Of a stretch of 64,000 nt of DNA, positions 33,966 through 46,083 are shown in pieces. The stretch spans positions 186,001 through 250,000 of the forward strand of contig MSJH02000625.1 of the NCBI GenBank assembly GCA_001931875.2, in the 5' to 3' direction. The position numbers and the translations under genes were made by a program. Source of the DNA: Byssochlamys sp. IMV 00236 (taxonomy: Eukaryota > Ascomycota > Eurotiomycetes > Eurotiales > Thermoascaceae). The notes beneath the pieces were generated by a model, which worked only from the letters and a program-made list of their open reading frames with translations, was not told the origin of the DNA and did not search any database. Position 1 is the first letter of the stretch; every line of letters begins with the position of its first letter.

Positions 33966-35032
33966 TCACAGCAACAGATCCGCCAACTTCTCCATCGGAC
34001 CTCGATCATGGGCAGATCTTTCTAAGAATACATCTACTTCTTCTCTAATTCGATCCATGTCCTCGTCTACATCTTCCGTATCTCGTCGGATATACACCGT
34101 CTTCATTCCCCTAGAAGAACAGAGACGAATCAGTAACAAATGGAGAAGGAGAAGATATTTCGAGGCGATTCTCATAATACGCATACGCACACTTTCTTCG
34201 CAGCCCGAAGGTCATACGCATGTGCTGCGACCATAATGCTTTTTTCGGGCGGTATCTGTAATAATTCAAAAGCTTTGTAGTAGATGGCAGGGTCGGGCTG
34301 TTTTGGTGCGGAAGTTCCGTCTGATGTTAACGCATGATCGATAAATGAGTAGACGGGATATGCGGTCTAAGTTAGTTATCTGACCTTTGTAAGCTGAAGT
34401 AATTGGGACGAGAATAGCGTATGAAAAGGAATCCCGGATGACTTGACAATATCGAGTTGCAGACGAGTGGTCCCGTTGGCGAGAACGACACTGAGGTTGT
34501 GAAATGTAGACAGTTAGCGTAAGTATTCGATAGTTAGTTCCTATCATTATCTTTCAGTTGTGGTATTACTAACACCTTAAACTTCTCTTTCAATCTCTCG
34601 ATAGCATTGATCGTATCCGGCCAAGCTACTCCCTGTTAGTACATACATAACACAAAGCACTCATCAACAAGAGAACCTGGCGTTCGAACCTAACTGTTCA
34701 TGCCACCTCCCCACCAAAGCCCTCCTCTCATCCTCTGTCATAGCATCCAATCTTCTCTGTGCCAGAATCCTATCCAGGACGCGTCGATGCGTAACATCAA
34801 TGTCTTCCGGCGGGGCCCCGGCTTCGAACTGAGCGTGGATCTCATTGAAAAATCCACTTCTCCAGTCATCCGCGAGTCGAGACCGGTCGTTATCTGAAAG
34901 GGCTTGCAGGCTGGGGGTTCGTGCTAAAGTGGACAGGATTCCGGATTTCCAATCACAGCATGTTCCCATGAGGTCGAATACAAGGGCTTCGATTGTATCG
35001 GGGTTGAGAGTGTGTGGTGGACGTGTGGTCAT
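33966..35032 (-). CDS. Haloacid dehalogenase-like (HAD type II) hydrolase
   Basis: Five exons (35032-34690, 34628-34574, 34490-34385, 34297-34191, 34110-33966) give 251 aa, the normal size of the L-2-haloacid dehalogenase family. The nucleophile Asp20 is in EALVFDLMGT. A helical cap follows (GFFNEIHAQFEAG). VVLANGTTR is the second HAD motif (Ser/Thr-Asn), TKPDPAIYYKAFELL supplies the Lys, and SIMVAAHAYDLRAAKKVGMKTVYI the acidic loop. Each motif is recovered only after splicing, which supports the model. Some splice sites are ordinary rather than strong (GTTCGA donor, intron 1). Substrate unknown; fungal members often act on small acids or detoxify. Confidence 0.88.
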
Positions 35033-35809
35033 TGTAAAGACACGCCTGCGTGATCTAGGGAAATTGGTGGGTGGGATTCTTGTGAGATCTGTGTCCTGTG
35101 TTGGTGTTGAATACGTAGAATCTTCTTATAGGTATCTAGGGTTTATATTCGATATTGGAACCGCAATGTTAATGGATTATTGTCTCGCAGTGGAGATTCA
35201 ATTCTAAATTATATAACTAACGTGGGTGACAGCTTGTGCAGATGATTATTACCAATCAACCCGGTAAGCAGAACATTATATCACTACAAAGACCTGAAAA
35301 TCGATAAATGATCAAAGCAGTGGAATTACATCTTCTCCTCTTCTCTCTTTCTCTTTTTGCAAGAAAAGAAACCCAAAGACATTCTCGATGTTATACACAC
35401 CAGTCTGGGGTTAACCGACATCCGGTGGCATGGCTAAACGCTCAACCCCGGGTTGATCCCACGGGCGCTTCCACCGGACATTCCACCGGCTTGCTGGGCG
35501 CTCATTTCTAGACAAAACCGTTACAACTGAGAAAAGTCCAGCCAATTATTTCAACACTTCTACAAGGAATATGATGCTTGCTTCCCCGCCGCCAGAGCGG
35601 TAAAGCTGGGGCTCCCGCAAACCCCAGGGCCCGCCCCTTGGCACTCTCCTTAGTATGTGTAGTCTATGCCCGTATGTTTTGTTGGGCCTCTACTGAACTC
35701 ATCTCTTTGAATGCTAAAATTGTTTCCCATGGTCCGTTGTTGAATTCCATTCAGACAGACGAACCATCAGCATTTCGAGAAGAAAATCTGAACAGATGCT
35801 GACGCCGTC
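35033..35809. promoter_or_regulatory. Divergent intergenic with CCACCGG repeats
   Basis: Between the HAD gene and the regulator gene. CCGGTGG at 35422 faces CCACCGG at 35471 and 35483. These CGG-bearing copies are the kind of site Zn2Cys6 factors bind. No zinc-cluster exon was found here on either strand. Confidence 0.4.
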
Positions 35810-38207
35810 ATGGTCCTGAAACGCAAGATCGACAGTGCCGGAGACGTGTTCTTTGGGTATGAACTTCGACCCAAGCGACATGCGTCGAACGCCACCTCTA
35901 CGAACGATCGGAATCCACGTTTCGACATGTCGGAGGAAGATAGCCCACTGTCGTCCAGAAAAGGCTCTGGCCACTTGAAGCCGTTACTCGCGCAATGGAC
36001 TGAAGAGCGGGAACGACCATGGAGGTCAATAGGGACCAAGGATGTCGCGTACTCAATGCCGCTCGAAAATATGGTTGAAGCGGTGCAGCATCTGATCGAT
36101 CCTGATTTCGATCCATCCGTATTGACAAAAGATGACGAGCCGCGCTTTTTGAAGCCATTACCGTCCCGGATATCTCGGGAAGACATCGAGTTCTTGAGGG
36201 AGAGAGGAGCGCTGACGATACCGGACGAGGAGCTGCGGATTGAGCTTCTCCGGAACTATGTGCGATGGGTTTATAATTTCATGCCAACAATCGATCTACA
36301 TGAATTCCTACGCTGCGTCGTGGAGAACGACCCTGATGGCAATATCAGCCTTCTAGTTTTCCAAGCAGTCATGTTTGCGGGCACGGCTTTTGTCGATATC
36401 AAATATCTACAAGAAGCTGGATTCGAAACGAGACAGAGTGCGCGGAAAGAATTCTTCGCCCGTGTCAGGGTGAGTACGCCATATCATCTTTGTGTTATCC
36501 ATACTAACGACTGGATAGCATCTGTATGCTTTTGATTACGAAGATGACCGCATTGCAGTGCTCCAGACACTGCTGCTGATGACATATTGGGCCGACTATG
36601 AGAGCAGCCCGCAGAAAGATATTTGGCATTGGATCGGTGTATGCAACACCCAAGCTCTATCGATCGGTCTGCACAAAGACCCGACGCAATCAGACATGGA
36701 CCCTCAACTACAGCGGCTGCGCATACGACTCTGGTGGAGCTTATATTCGCGCGATCGCTTGATTGCGATGGCTTTGCGGCGACCGACTCAGATCAACGAA
36801 GGCACATGCGATGTCCCCATGATCACTTTGAATGACTGTGACATCGAGCCGTTTCACCCGTCTGTCATCGAGGTCCTGGGATGCCCGCAACTCGAGAATG
36901 TTTCACATCAGAAGCGCCTTGCGGTCATGTTTATCGAAAACGTCAAGTTGTGCCAGTGTTTGGGTAGAATCCTCTTTGCACAGTACACGCCGTCGAATCA
37001 TCAATTTGGAGCCACAACCAAGACCACGATCACGCTTGTGCCACGACAAGTATCAGAAGCTGAGCTCAACCGCTGCAGCCAGCAGCTGGATCGATGGCTC
37101 CATGGACTCCCACGAGACGCACAATTCATCCCTCCTTCGAAGAACCACATCCGAGAAGGAGAAAATGTACTCCTTCTCCATAGTGCCATGCTGCGAATGA
37201 TATATCATATGACATCGAGCACGCTCCATCGTCCACAGGCTCTAATATTTTCGGCAAAGGATCGATCCAGGAATGTCAAAGGACCCAACGTCGCGCGCAC
37301 AAAGTTGGAAGACGCCGCCACGAGTATCACACAGATCGTACAGGGACTCAGCCAGTTGAACTTGGTCAGGTTTCTCCCTCAGTCGGTAGTTACTGTTCTG
37401 TTACCAGCGGCCCTTGCTCATCTCGTAAACTTGACTTCCCCGAACCCTTCAGTACGTCAAACAAGCGCATATAACTTTAGCAGGTGCATCGAGGCCCTCC
37501 ACAGGCTGAAGGAAATTTATCCGGCCGCAGATATGGAAGTCACCCGGATCGAAACAGCCGTGAAAGTGCAACGCATGAGATTGGAAGCATCGATCCGCAT
37601 CTCGTGCAACAATGGCAATAACAACACCGGTCTAGACCGTCAGACTGCATCAACAATCTTGTCTGAGCTTCTCGCATGTAGCGGAGACTCACCTTCGCCC
37701 GAGAGCGACAATGGTGTTGAAGAGATCCCTGACCAGCCAACCCCAACTATGCGTGCCAGAACCATCAGCAACAATGATCCAGGAAGCCCCCGTGACGGCA
37801 TATCTCCGCGCACCCAGCCGAGTACCGTCCAAGCAGATTATCCAGCAGCACACAGAACCACAATACATCCTACCACGATAGCTCCAGGAAGTCTTACTAG
37901 TACGACAATGCCCCCTCCGGACAGAAACCCAGTTGAACCATTCCAGCCTTTCCTCCCTGACTTCACCACCTCCCCAACAGACATGCCGCTGGATATCAAC
38001 TGGACCGAAGACGTCCTAAAAGCATGGACGAATGTCAACGACGACGACACGCACGAAGACGACTTCACACAGGAAACAGATATTGGGTACGAACCCACCA
38101 ACACCGATATCACCGCTACAACCACCACTTACGATGCCACGGCCCGGAAAATATCCCAGGGGAACGAAATCACAGGCGATCTGGATCGGGATCTTGGCTT
38201 TGTGTGA
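35810..38207 (+). CDS. Fungal-specific transcription factor domain protein without visible DNA-binding domain
   Basis: Exons 35810-36469 and 36519-38207 (49-bp intron, GTGAGT...CTAAC...TAG) give 782 aa. The fungal-specific regulatory domain (PF04082 type) starts near residue 140 (ELLRNYVRWVYNFMPTIDLH) and includes LRIRLWWSLYSRDRLIAMALRRP. The C-terminal 230 residues are Ser/Thr/Pro-rich and end acidic, as in activation regions. It resembles the CTF1/Far-type group, which normally carries an N-terminal Zn2Cys6 cluster, but no Cys cluster exists in the 220-codon first exon or in 777 bp upstream. Either a first exon is missed, it was lost, or the protein works through a partner. The open frame itself is intact. 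Confidence 0.8.
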
Positions 38208-38806
38208 TCTCATTTGCGCTACTAAAATTCGATATACGCTGGGCTTTACTCGAGAGTATCTACTCATTTTATTTCGGAATAATATCCAGACCAAACTAGC
38301 TCTTTTGAGTGCTATTTTGTGTGAAACATGTTCCAGGCTATTCCTGAGCAATCATACCATGGAACCAAGCTACTAATTGTGGGAACACGGTAGAAGGAAA
38401 CCTTCTGAAAGCAACGAGTGATGGGCTCGTTATTCAATCTGGTTTAAGCGATTCCGGTCAGTGGACCAGTGTTATGCTATTCTGGATACTGTATCTTTTG
38501 CGACGATGATATATCCCGACGATCTTCATATGTGATTATTATTAGCGACGAGAGATATGAATATGAATTAATGATGATTTCTAGTTCTATCCAAACCGGC
38601 TATCGAGGTCTTGCTAAAAGGAATGGAGGTGTAAGCCCGAGCTGCTTAGTATCTAGCGAGTATGTATGGGACGCGCATATACATCTATGATGTTAAAAGC
38701 GATTGACGATGACGCCAAGTCTCATCTTGCGGTTCTAGTCCTTCCGTGATATCTTTCATAAGCACTGCATAGTAAAGAGAAGTTCTTGTTCTTCTTTTGA
38801 GGCCGA
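38208..38806. other. Convergent intergenic, no gene seen
   Basis: 3' flanks of the regulator and the nicotinate phosphoribosyltransferase gene. Confidence 0.6.
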
Positions 38807-40528
38807 TCAGAACTTCCACCGGGCGCTCTCGTCGCCTTGCTCCCAGTGGTGTTCGATGTAGCCCAAGCGACGTTTAACGTCTTGCACGATCTCCTTGTCA
38901 CCGGTATTCTTGCCCATGTTGTCACTGAGCTTGACGGCCCTGCGTCCACCGGCAGCGGCGATCTTTATGACAATGTTTAACGGCTTGGATTTCTTGCCGT
39001 CAGATTTGCGAGTGAAGTCATCTGGGATTGAATGTTAGCTTGAAGCTTCCTTCCGTACAGCCAGGTGGATGAGATCCTGAGAGCCAGGGGGGACATACTG
39101 GTCAGGAAAGTGCCGACACCAAAGACGGGTTTGAAGCCAGCTTCCTCTGCGATAACCTTGTACTCGAGACAGTGCTCGACATTGAGCGAATCGGAAAAGA
39201 CGATCGTCTTCGGCTCCTTGATGTTCTCCTTATCATAAAAGTCGCGCACCATCTTCACGAAATACGTGGGATCACCGGAGTCCTGGCGCACCCCGCTGTA
39301 GACTTGGGCGTATGTCCGCTGTGCTGGCTTGTGTTGACCATCCTGGAGGGGCGCAGCAACTGGAGGCTTGGTCTCGGCCAGACTCTGGGGATCGCTCCCC
39401 TGGGTTGTAGAAGCACCTGCAGGCCTTGTGGTGACCGCGCCCACTCCCGCGATGGTGTAGTCAGGGACAGGTCTGCGGAAAGCATCCAGGAAGGCGGGGG
39501 TACCGAATGTGTCGGTCAAAGCGATTCCAAGGACCTAGAAGTCGTCAGTATCAATCCATCTGCAATTGAGAGTGATCATGTGACGTACGCCTTCGCCAAA
39601 GCATCCGAGCCAGTATCTTAAGCCAAGCTCATTCGCATTCTCATAGTCATTGGTGATGGCCGCAATGGCCATGTACCACTCGTGAGCTACAGTACCCACT
39701 GGGTTCACACCATACTTCATCGCAAAGTGAACGTTGCTGCTGCCCGAAAACACGCCTTTCCATCCAGCCTGCTTACCATGTTCCGCTGCTCTGCATAAAC
39801 CAGACATTACCAGGTCCTGCGTGTGGTAATCCCTTCTGCGCCGCGACCCGAATTCAGAGAAGACACAATTATTCTCCAGCAGTGCGCACCCCTTGCGATA
39901 TGCTCTCTCCTCCTGATTATCGTAGTCCCAATCCGTGTCGCAGAATCGGAAATATGCCTCACTGGTCAGGGCCAACATCGGAATCTCGTACAATATCGTC
40001 TCCACCCACAGGCCCTTGATCTCATACTCGATGTCTCCTGGATCGCTGTCATTTCCTGTGTCTTCAACAGGATTGAACTTTATGTCAATTTGTTCTTTAG
40101 GTTTGAATCGGAACTGCGTTAGGTATCGGAGATATGCGTCGTTGAGATAAGGACAGCGGTCCTTCAGGAACTGGAGTTCCTCAGGCGTAAGTCGGATATT
40201 ACCGAGCTCTAGGAGATATCAGCCACGTGTTAGCGATGCCGCATATGTTGTATCATGATACATGGAGAGGACTTACTATTAACCTGCTCCAGCAACCATT
40301 TGTACGCTGCTCGCGTGAGCTTCAACTGCGGGGTTCGATTCGTGTATCCATATGTCGCAGCTGGTCCAAAGGACGGATTAGCATGAAATTCGTTCGGCGA
40401 TCGATCCATAGCTTCTAATACTTACGGGTATCAGGGAAATACTTCAGAACCGCACACTGCATCGTCAATTTATACAGATCTGTATCCAGAAGGGAAAAGA
40501 TCCCCTCCGGAGTGGCATCTTGACTCAT
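38807..40528 (-). CDS. Nicotinate phosphoribosyltransferase
   Basis: Exons 40528-40426, 40360-40277, 40208-39589, 39534-39099 and 39021-38807 give 485 aa. The enzyme makes nicotinate mononucleotide from nicotinate and PRPP with ATP hydrolysis, the first step of NAD salvage (yeast Npt1). LLDTDLYKLTMQCAVLKYFP is the hallmark N-terminus. GTVAHEWYMAIAAI carries the His that is phosphorylated, and TGDKEIV and FSDSLNVE lie in the PRPP-binding half. A Pro/Thr/Gln-rich insert of about 50 residues (TTRPAGASTTQGSDPQSLAE region) sits before the conserved YSGVRQDSGDP; I recall similar inserts in fungal enzymes, but cannot check. Intact gene. Confidence 0.94.
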
Positions 40529-41252
40529 GAGGGGCGATATACGAGCGATTCAGCGCTGAAAAAGTCGGCAATCTAGACTTTGCGACACGATTGAAAGATG
40601 CGACGACCTTGTCCCGAGCAATAAGTCCTCAGATACTGCTAGATGACATATGATGGAAAATCAATTAAATGGCCGTCCATCGGAGGCGCGGGGTTCTTTC
40701 CCCCGCCGACGGATGAGGAGACGCGTACTTTACTTAGTTAGTGTTTGCGCTGTTTGCGCGTCTACCATGAGGTGATCTAACGTTCTACGGACGTCATTTG
40801 ATACCGAACATTCGAAGTTGGAGATCATCATTATTGTCAAGTTAGTTACTTGGTACACACTCTCGTTCCTTATTAAAACATTGATCAGGAATTGTCATTA
40901 TCATGTTAACGGTCCACAACCTTACTTAGTTAATGGAGGCAGATTGGACATGTCAAGTACCGCCTTTACAGGCCTATATACGACTTTAGGGGAACGGACT
41001 GTACGCGTATCAAACCTCAGCAGCAGTAATAAGCTAGCGCAATGTAGGGTCTGTGTCTTCAGGCTGCCTAGGTGCTAGACAAGTACAGGAGGCTAGCTGG
41101 AGCGGGATACTTGGGCCGGTCAGCACTAACCATCAGAATCGCCGAGGCCGTGTCTACCCTTCTTCGAATACCTAATTGACATCCTTACTGTTCTTGATTA
41201 TCACCAGTTACGATAGCTTTTTAAATCCGCCAGTGAGATATCCTTCGACACA
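40529..41252. other. Divergent intergenic, no gene seen
   Basis: Promoters of the phosphoribosyltransferase and bZIP genes. A GC-rich imperfect inverted repeat lies near 40675-40712. Confidence 0.5.
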
Positions 41253-42547
41253 ATGAAGAGATTCCAATTCCGACAATTTCGGTTCCCGTCGAAAGGTCGG
41301 TGTGTCTATCTCCCGTATACACAGCACTGACAAACTTTTAGTTATATGTCGAGATCTTCGGATATATACATTTATATTTCTTGAGATCATGTTTCTCCTT
41401 TTCTAGAATTTTCATCTTCAATTGAGACTTTTGGTACACATATATTGATCTTAGATCATTGCAGGGGACGACGAGGAAGACCGGAACAAGAAAGCATTGA
41501 AACGGCGAGAGCAGGTGCGGAAAGCTCAACAGTAGGCACATCTCTCATGCACGATTTTATTTCCTTGCAGGAGAGCCTTGTGCTTATGATCCTTAAGCAC
41601 ACACCGTGAGCGTAAAGACGCCTACGTAAAATCGCTGGAAAAGGAAGTCCTCCAGCTACGGACGAACGAGGCCGAGCTGCTCCAAAAGACCAATTCTCTC
41701 AAGGCCGAGGTTATCAGATTGCAGCGCATTCTCGCGGAGAACAGAATCCCACATGAATCGAATATCGCTGAAGACTTGACGACTTCCGTCGATAATGACT
41801 TCAACAGTTCATCCTCTCACGCTATGATCATTCTCGACCAGCCTCAGAACGGGACACCACATATCCGCGTAACTAAAGGACATGCGTCGTCGAGTAACGA
41901 AGGACACTCACACTTTGGTCCTGAAAAACTTCCAGACCATTCTCATCCTCCGCCACCTCCTCCCAAAGATATCCCACACCCGAAAGGAGACTTGGATCCT
42001 ACCGAAGTTGGGATGGACTTCATTCTCACGTAAGCTCTTGTGTCACCAAAGTACTGACATCCAGAATTCTCACTATCCTCTAGGCTGGAAGACCCATGTC
42101 TTGCCCACGCTCAAGGAAGTCCCGAGGAGCCGGAAGCTCCCACAGGTCACGCCCTAACCGCCACTGCTTCGCTCCTTTTCCAGGCTCCAGGTCCGCGTGG
42201 CCCAGGTCTGCCCTCAGGTAATGCATGGGAAGCACCCCATGAAATGCTAGATAGACTACTCCAACTTTCGGAAAGTATCCCGCTTGAGGGAGAAGTCACT
42301 CCAATCAAGGCTTGGAATCACATACGGCATCTTTCCGCTTTCCGGACTATAGATTCTAAGGTGCTGGGCAATCTGACGAGAGAGTTGTCGCGATACGTCA
42401 AATGTTACGGGTGAGCGTCCCACTCTGGTAGAGTTCATGATACGCACGTATTCAGCATTGCTAACACCATCCAGATTCGGTGCCGTGATCGACGAGACCA
42501 TATTTGAAGACACACTCCGTTCGTTTGGACTTGGTCGCATCCAATGA
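41253..42547 (+). CDS. bZIP transcription factor with atypical basic region
   Basis: Exons 41253-41295, 41465-41531, 41598-42029, 42084-42410 and 42475-42547 join in frame to 313 aa. The basic region and zipper span about residues 20-75: KRREQVRKAQHTHRERKDAY, then LEKEVLQLRTNEAELLQ and LKAEVIRLQRIL. In most bZIPs the basic region has the invariant Asn of N-x7-R; here Val occupies it and the following AQ-R-F-R becomes AQHTHR. The middle is His/Pro-rich with PPPPPP. The C-terminal helical part (LSRYVKCYGFGAVIDETIF) recurs in a fungal bZIP subgroup I recall. The first exon (MKRFQFRQFRFPSK) is the least certain: its 169-bp intron is long for this window. Confidence 0.8.
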
Positions 42548-43071
42548 AGGTCAGATAAAGCAGGCATGAATTCAATATGTTGCAGTACCTGGCACTTTCA
42601 AGAACCCAATAGGAACAGGGGTATAAGGACAAGGGGCCTCTTTCGCTCGGCGTTTAAAAGCTCAACAGCTGTTTCCCGATAGTTCTGTATCAAGATTCTC
42701 CTCCTTTTTCGTCTGAAACTCTGATTCCCTTTTTGGTTTGAATTCTGCGAATGCACAGACCGTTTATACGACACCTAGACCAATCATATTCTGCGCTGCT
42801 CTGGGAAACGGTGCCTTTCCTAATGAGGAAATTTCTGTTTCCATAATCACCTTAACTGCAACAATCCATCATTTGACATCTGTGAGGCGATGTTGAATCG
42901 CTGTATCCATCATGAGGGGTATATAAAGCCATGTTGCTATGTCCTCCGTTAATATTCTGCATGTAGCACTCCAGAGAATTCTCAATCCTTCTAGATACCC
43001 ATTCAATTCCTACCTCTCCATTCTTACTTGGTATCCGCTGGTCGATGGGACATTACATTTTGTTCTTCAGT
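42548..43071. other. Intergenic promoter region, no gene seen
   Basis: Lies between the bZIP stop and the secreted-protein start. GGTATATAAAGCC near 42917 is a good TATA box about 155 bp before the ATG. Confidence 0.55.
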
Positions 43072-44364
43072 ATGCCTCAATTCATTTCCAAACTCATTTT
43101 GCTGGCCCTTCTATGGCCCATGTCTATACGGGCGATCCCGCTTTCAGAGAGGACATGCTCGACCAGCAAGGCAATATACTTCATCACCAATGATGGCAAC
43201 AATGCTGTCGCTGCGGTACCGATTGGCGATGATGGTACTCTCTCAGGTGGCACTGTGACCGAAACATGTGGGAAAGGAGCCAATTCTATCGACGGCACTA
43301 CAAACCAACCTGCTGCTCCGGACGCCCTCGTCAGTCAAAGCGCAGTGAGCGTTGCCGGACAGGTAGGTCTTCTCAATACCTAATTTACCTTATCATATAC
43401 TTGATTCTCCCAGCTAATCAACTATCTATATTCACAGTACCTCTTCGCTGTTAATGCCGGTTCGAATACTCTCAGCATGCTGTCCATCGATGCGCAGGAT
43501 CCCACAAAGTTGACAATGGTGGGCGAACCCGCCAGCGTACCGGGTGAATTCCCCAACACCCTTGCCGCCTCGATGAAAAATAAAATAGTCTGTGTTGGAA
43601 GCACCGGAGCCAAAGCCGGAGTGTCTTGTTCGTCATTCTCTCAGAAGGGACTGGGTAAGATGGATAGTCTGCGTGAATTCAACATTGGACAAAGTACGCC
43701 TCCTGTTGGGCCAACGAATACTGTCTCCCAGGTTCTGTTTTCGAATGATGAATCGACTCTCTTGACGATGGTTAAAGGGGACCCCACAGTCAACAATACC
43801 GGCTTTGTTGCGACGTTTCCTGTGAACCAGGCATCTTTCCGTCGTCCAGCCAGCATATCCATGGATGGTACTCTCAGTTCGCCATCAGGGACAGCAGTGC
43901 TCTTCGGAACCGAGCCGATACCCGGCACCGAGAACTTCTTCGTGACGGATGCCTCTTTTGGTGGCACGATCCTTTCTCTCGATCAAAAAGCTGGTCAGCT
44001 ATCTTTGAAGTCTAAACAAGCCATTGGCGGTCAGAAAGCTACCTGCTGGACCACTATCTCTCAATCATCCAAGAGTGCCTTCGTGACAGATGTTCAAGTT
44101 AACCACATTGTCGAGATGAGTCTCGATAATGCCAGGATTATCAAAGAATACGACACATCAAGCGTCAATGCTGGACCAGGGTTCATTGACCTTGCGGCAG
44201 CTGGCAATTTCGTCTACGCTCTCTCGCCGGGAAATGGCACATCAGAAGCAAACGTAGTCGTCATGGACGTATCCGGAGGACAGGGAAAAGCCAAGATAAT
44301 ACAGACCTTTGGACTTGGTGCTTTGGGTGCGGGGAAGAATTCACAGGGTATGGTTGCCATTTAA
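43072..44364 (+). CDS. Secreted lactonase/3-carboxymuconate cyclase-like beta-propeller protein
   Basis: Exons 43072-43362 and 43438-44364 (75-bp intron) give 405 aa. The start at 43072 gives a clean signal peptide, MPQFISKLILLALLWPMSIR, cleaved near AIP; the upstream in-frame ATG at 43045 would bury it. Repeated blade-like segments follow: YFITNDGNNAVAAVPIGDDG, YLFAVNAGSNTLSMLSID, VLFSNDESTLLTMVKG, FFVTDASFGGTILSLD and FVYALSPGNGTSEANVVVMD. They fit a seven-bladed propeller of the 6-phosphogluconolactonase/carboxymuconate cyclase superfamily, seen in Aspergillus secretomes and as allergens. Catalysis is not shown. Two or more NxT/S sites suggest glycosylation. Confidence 0.85.
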
Positions 44365-45392
44365 GTCTACTAGGAAAGTTCGGGAAGATTTCCTAGAACA
44401 TGTTTGATATTTTATTGCCACTTTCTTCAGTAGCTACATCACTCTATTAAGTGACATTGATTTTCCTTTCTCCTAATTTAGGTGGTTACAAATACCATAG
44501 TCAATCTATGATCAAGTTTCCAGTACCGCAGGTGCATATTGGTATTATGCTTTCTTGCCAGGCTGAGGCTGTCTGATTCTTACATTCTCTAGCAATCTCA
44601 AGCTATTTATCCCTATGGACGGGGCACACTAAGCAAAAGGACTGGGAGAACCCCGTAAATCCTTCCATCCTCTCAATTCTTTCCACAAGTGAGAATACCA
44701 ATGGCAGCTACACTGAAGCAGTGTAAAATAAGCGTGTCAGCTGATTGAGCTAGGTGAGAAATACGAGCAATCATTCACTGGAAATGCTCCGCTCTCTTGG
44801 TAGAACTTTCAAGTGAAGGACACAGCAACATTAGAAGAGTTGTCAGACTGGTACTACACTCCAGCATATCAGTAGAGTTATCCGAGTTTAGATGAAGATA
44901 AACATAAATAACTTCACCACAGGTCAATTGTGCTTGGCTCTGTACAGTGTTCATATGGGATGCCTACTAGGAGAGTTAAAAGAAGTACCCTACTTTATCG
45001 CCTCGCTAGCGCTCGGCGATAATTCATAGAGAAATATGCAATACTCTTAGTCTTTCTTCCCTGCTGCTCTCTTTTTCTCCAATCAACAATGATTCTCTTT
45101 TGATGTTGGGATGACTTGTCATAGATCCCCGACCGTCAGCGAATCACCGTCGCTTATTCTGGAAAGCCCCAGAAACGCCTGCGCCACAGGGAGCTAGTCA
45201 AAAAGAAGAAGCTGAGTCAGCCACTCGCCACAATGCGATTATGAACATCCCAAACTTCGCCTTCGGAGCTTGCATTGACATATCGTCAAGCAATCAACCT
45301 CCATCGTGACTGCCAAGCTCTCTATCGAGCATTCAAACCATCTTTTGCAGCGCGAAAAAAACAAAAATCAATCACATAAACTCATCTCCAAA
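44365..45392. other. Intergenic, no gene seen
   Basis: 3' flank of the secreted-protein gene and promoter of the U2AF gene. No coding or RNA feature recognised. Confidence 0.55.
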
Positions 45393-46083
45393 ATGGCCAA
45401 CTATCTCGCCTCCATTTTCGGAACGGAGCAAGACAAAGTCAACTGCTCCTTCTACTACAAAATCGGCGCGTGTCGCCACGGTGATCGCTGCTCGCGCAAA
45501 CACGTCAAGCCATCATACTCGCAGACAATCCTCCTGCCGAACCTATACCAGAACCCAGCCTATGATCCCAAGAACAAGATGAACCCGTCGCAGCTCCAGA
45601 ACCACTTCGACGCGTTCTACGAGGATATCTGGTGCGAGATGTGCAAGTATGGCGAGTTGGAGGAGCTGGTAGTGTGTGATAATAATAACGATCGTGAGTA
45701 TATTCCCCATTTTCGACTTGATCGGTGGCTAACAAGTACGTTTCTGCTTATCAGATCTCATCGGAAACGTCTACGCGAGATTCAAATATGAAGATTCGGC
45801 ACAGGCGGCCTGCGATGCTCTCAACTCCAGATGGTACGCGGCACGGCCTGTATATTGCGAGTTATCGCCCGTGACAGATTTTCGAGAAGCGTGTTGTCGG
45901 TTGAATTCCGGCGAAGGGTGCGTGCGTGGTGGATTCTGCAATTTCATCCATCGCAAGGAGCCGAGTCCCGAGTTGGATAGGGAGTTGCAGCTGTCGACGA
46001 AGAAGTGGTTGAAGATGAGAGGACGCGACGAGCGGAGTGTCAGCCGAAGTCCGAGTCCGGAGCCGACGCGGAAGAGATATTAG
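45393..46083 (+). CDS. U2 snRNP auxiliary factor small subunit (U2AF35/U2AF23)
   Basis: Exons 45393-45693 and 45755-46083 (61-bp intron) give 209 aa. It recognises the AG of 3' splice sites with the large subunit. Two CCCH zinc fingers frame a U2AF-homology RRM: the first uses Cys18, Cys27, Cys33, His37 ([16 protein letters not shown]) and the second lies in [19 protein letters not shown]. The RRM core includes [20 protein letters not shown], recovered by the splice, then [18 protein letters not shown]. The tail is a short RS-like [10 protein letters not shown]. The internal ATG at 45393, not 45306, begins the conserved [14 protein letters not shown]. Confidence 0.96.
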
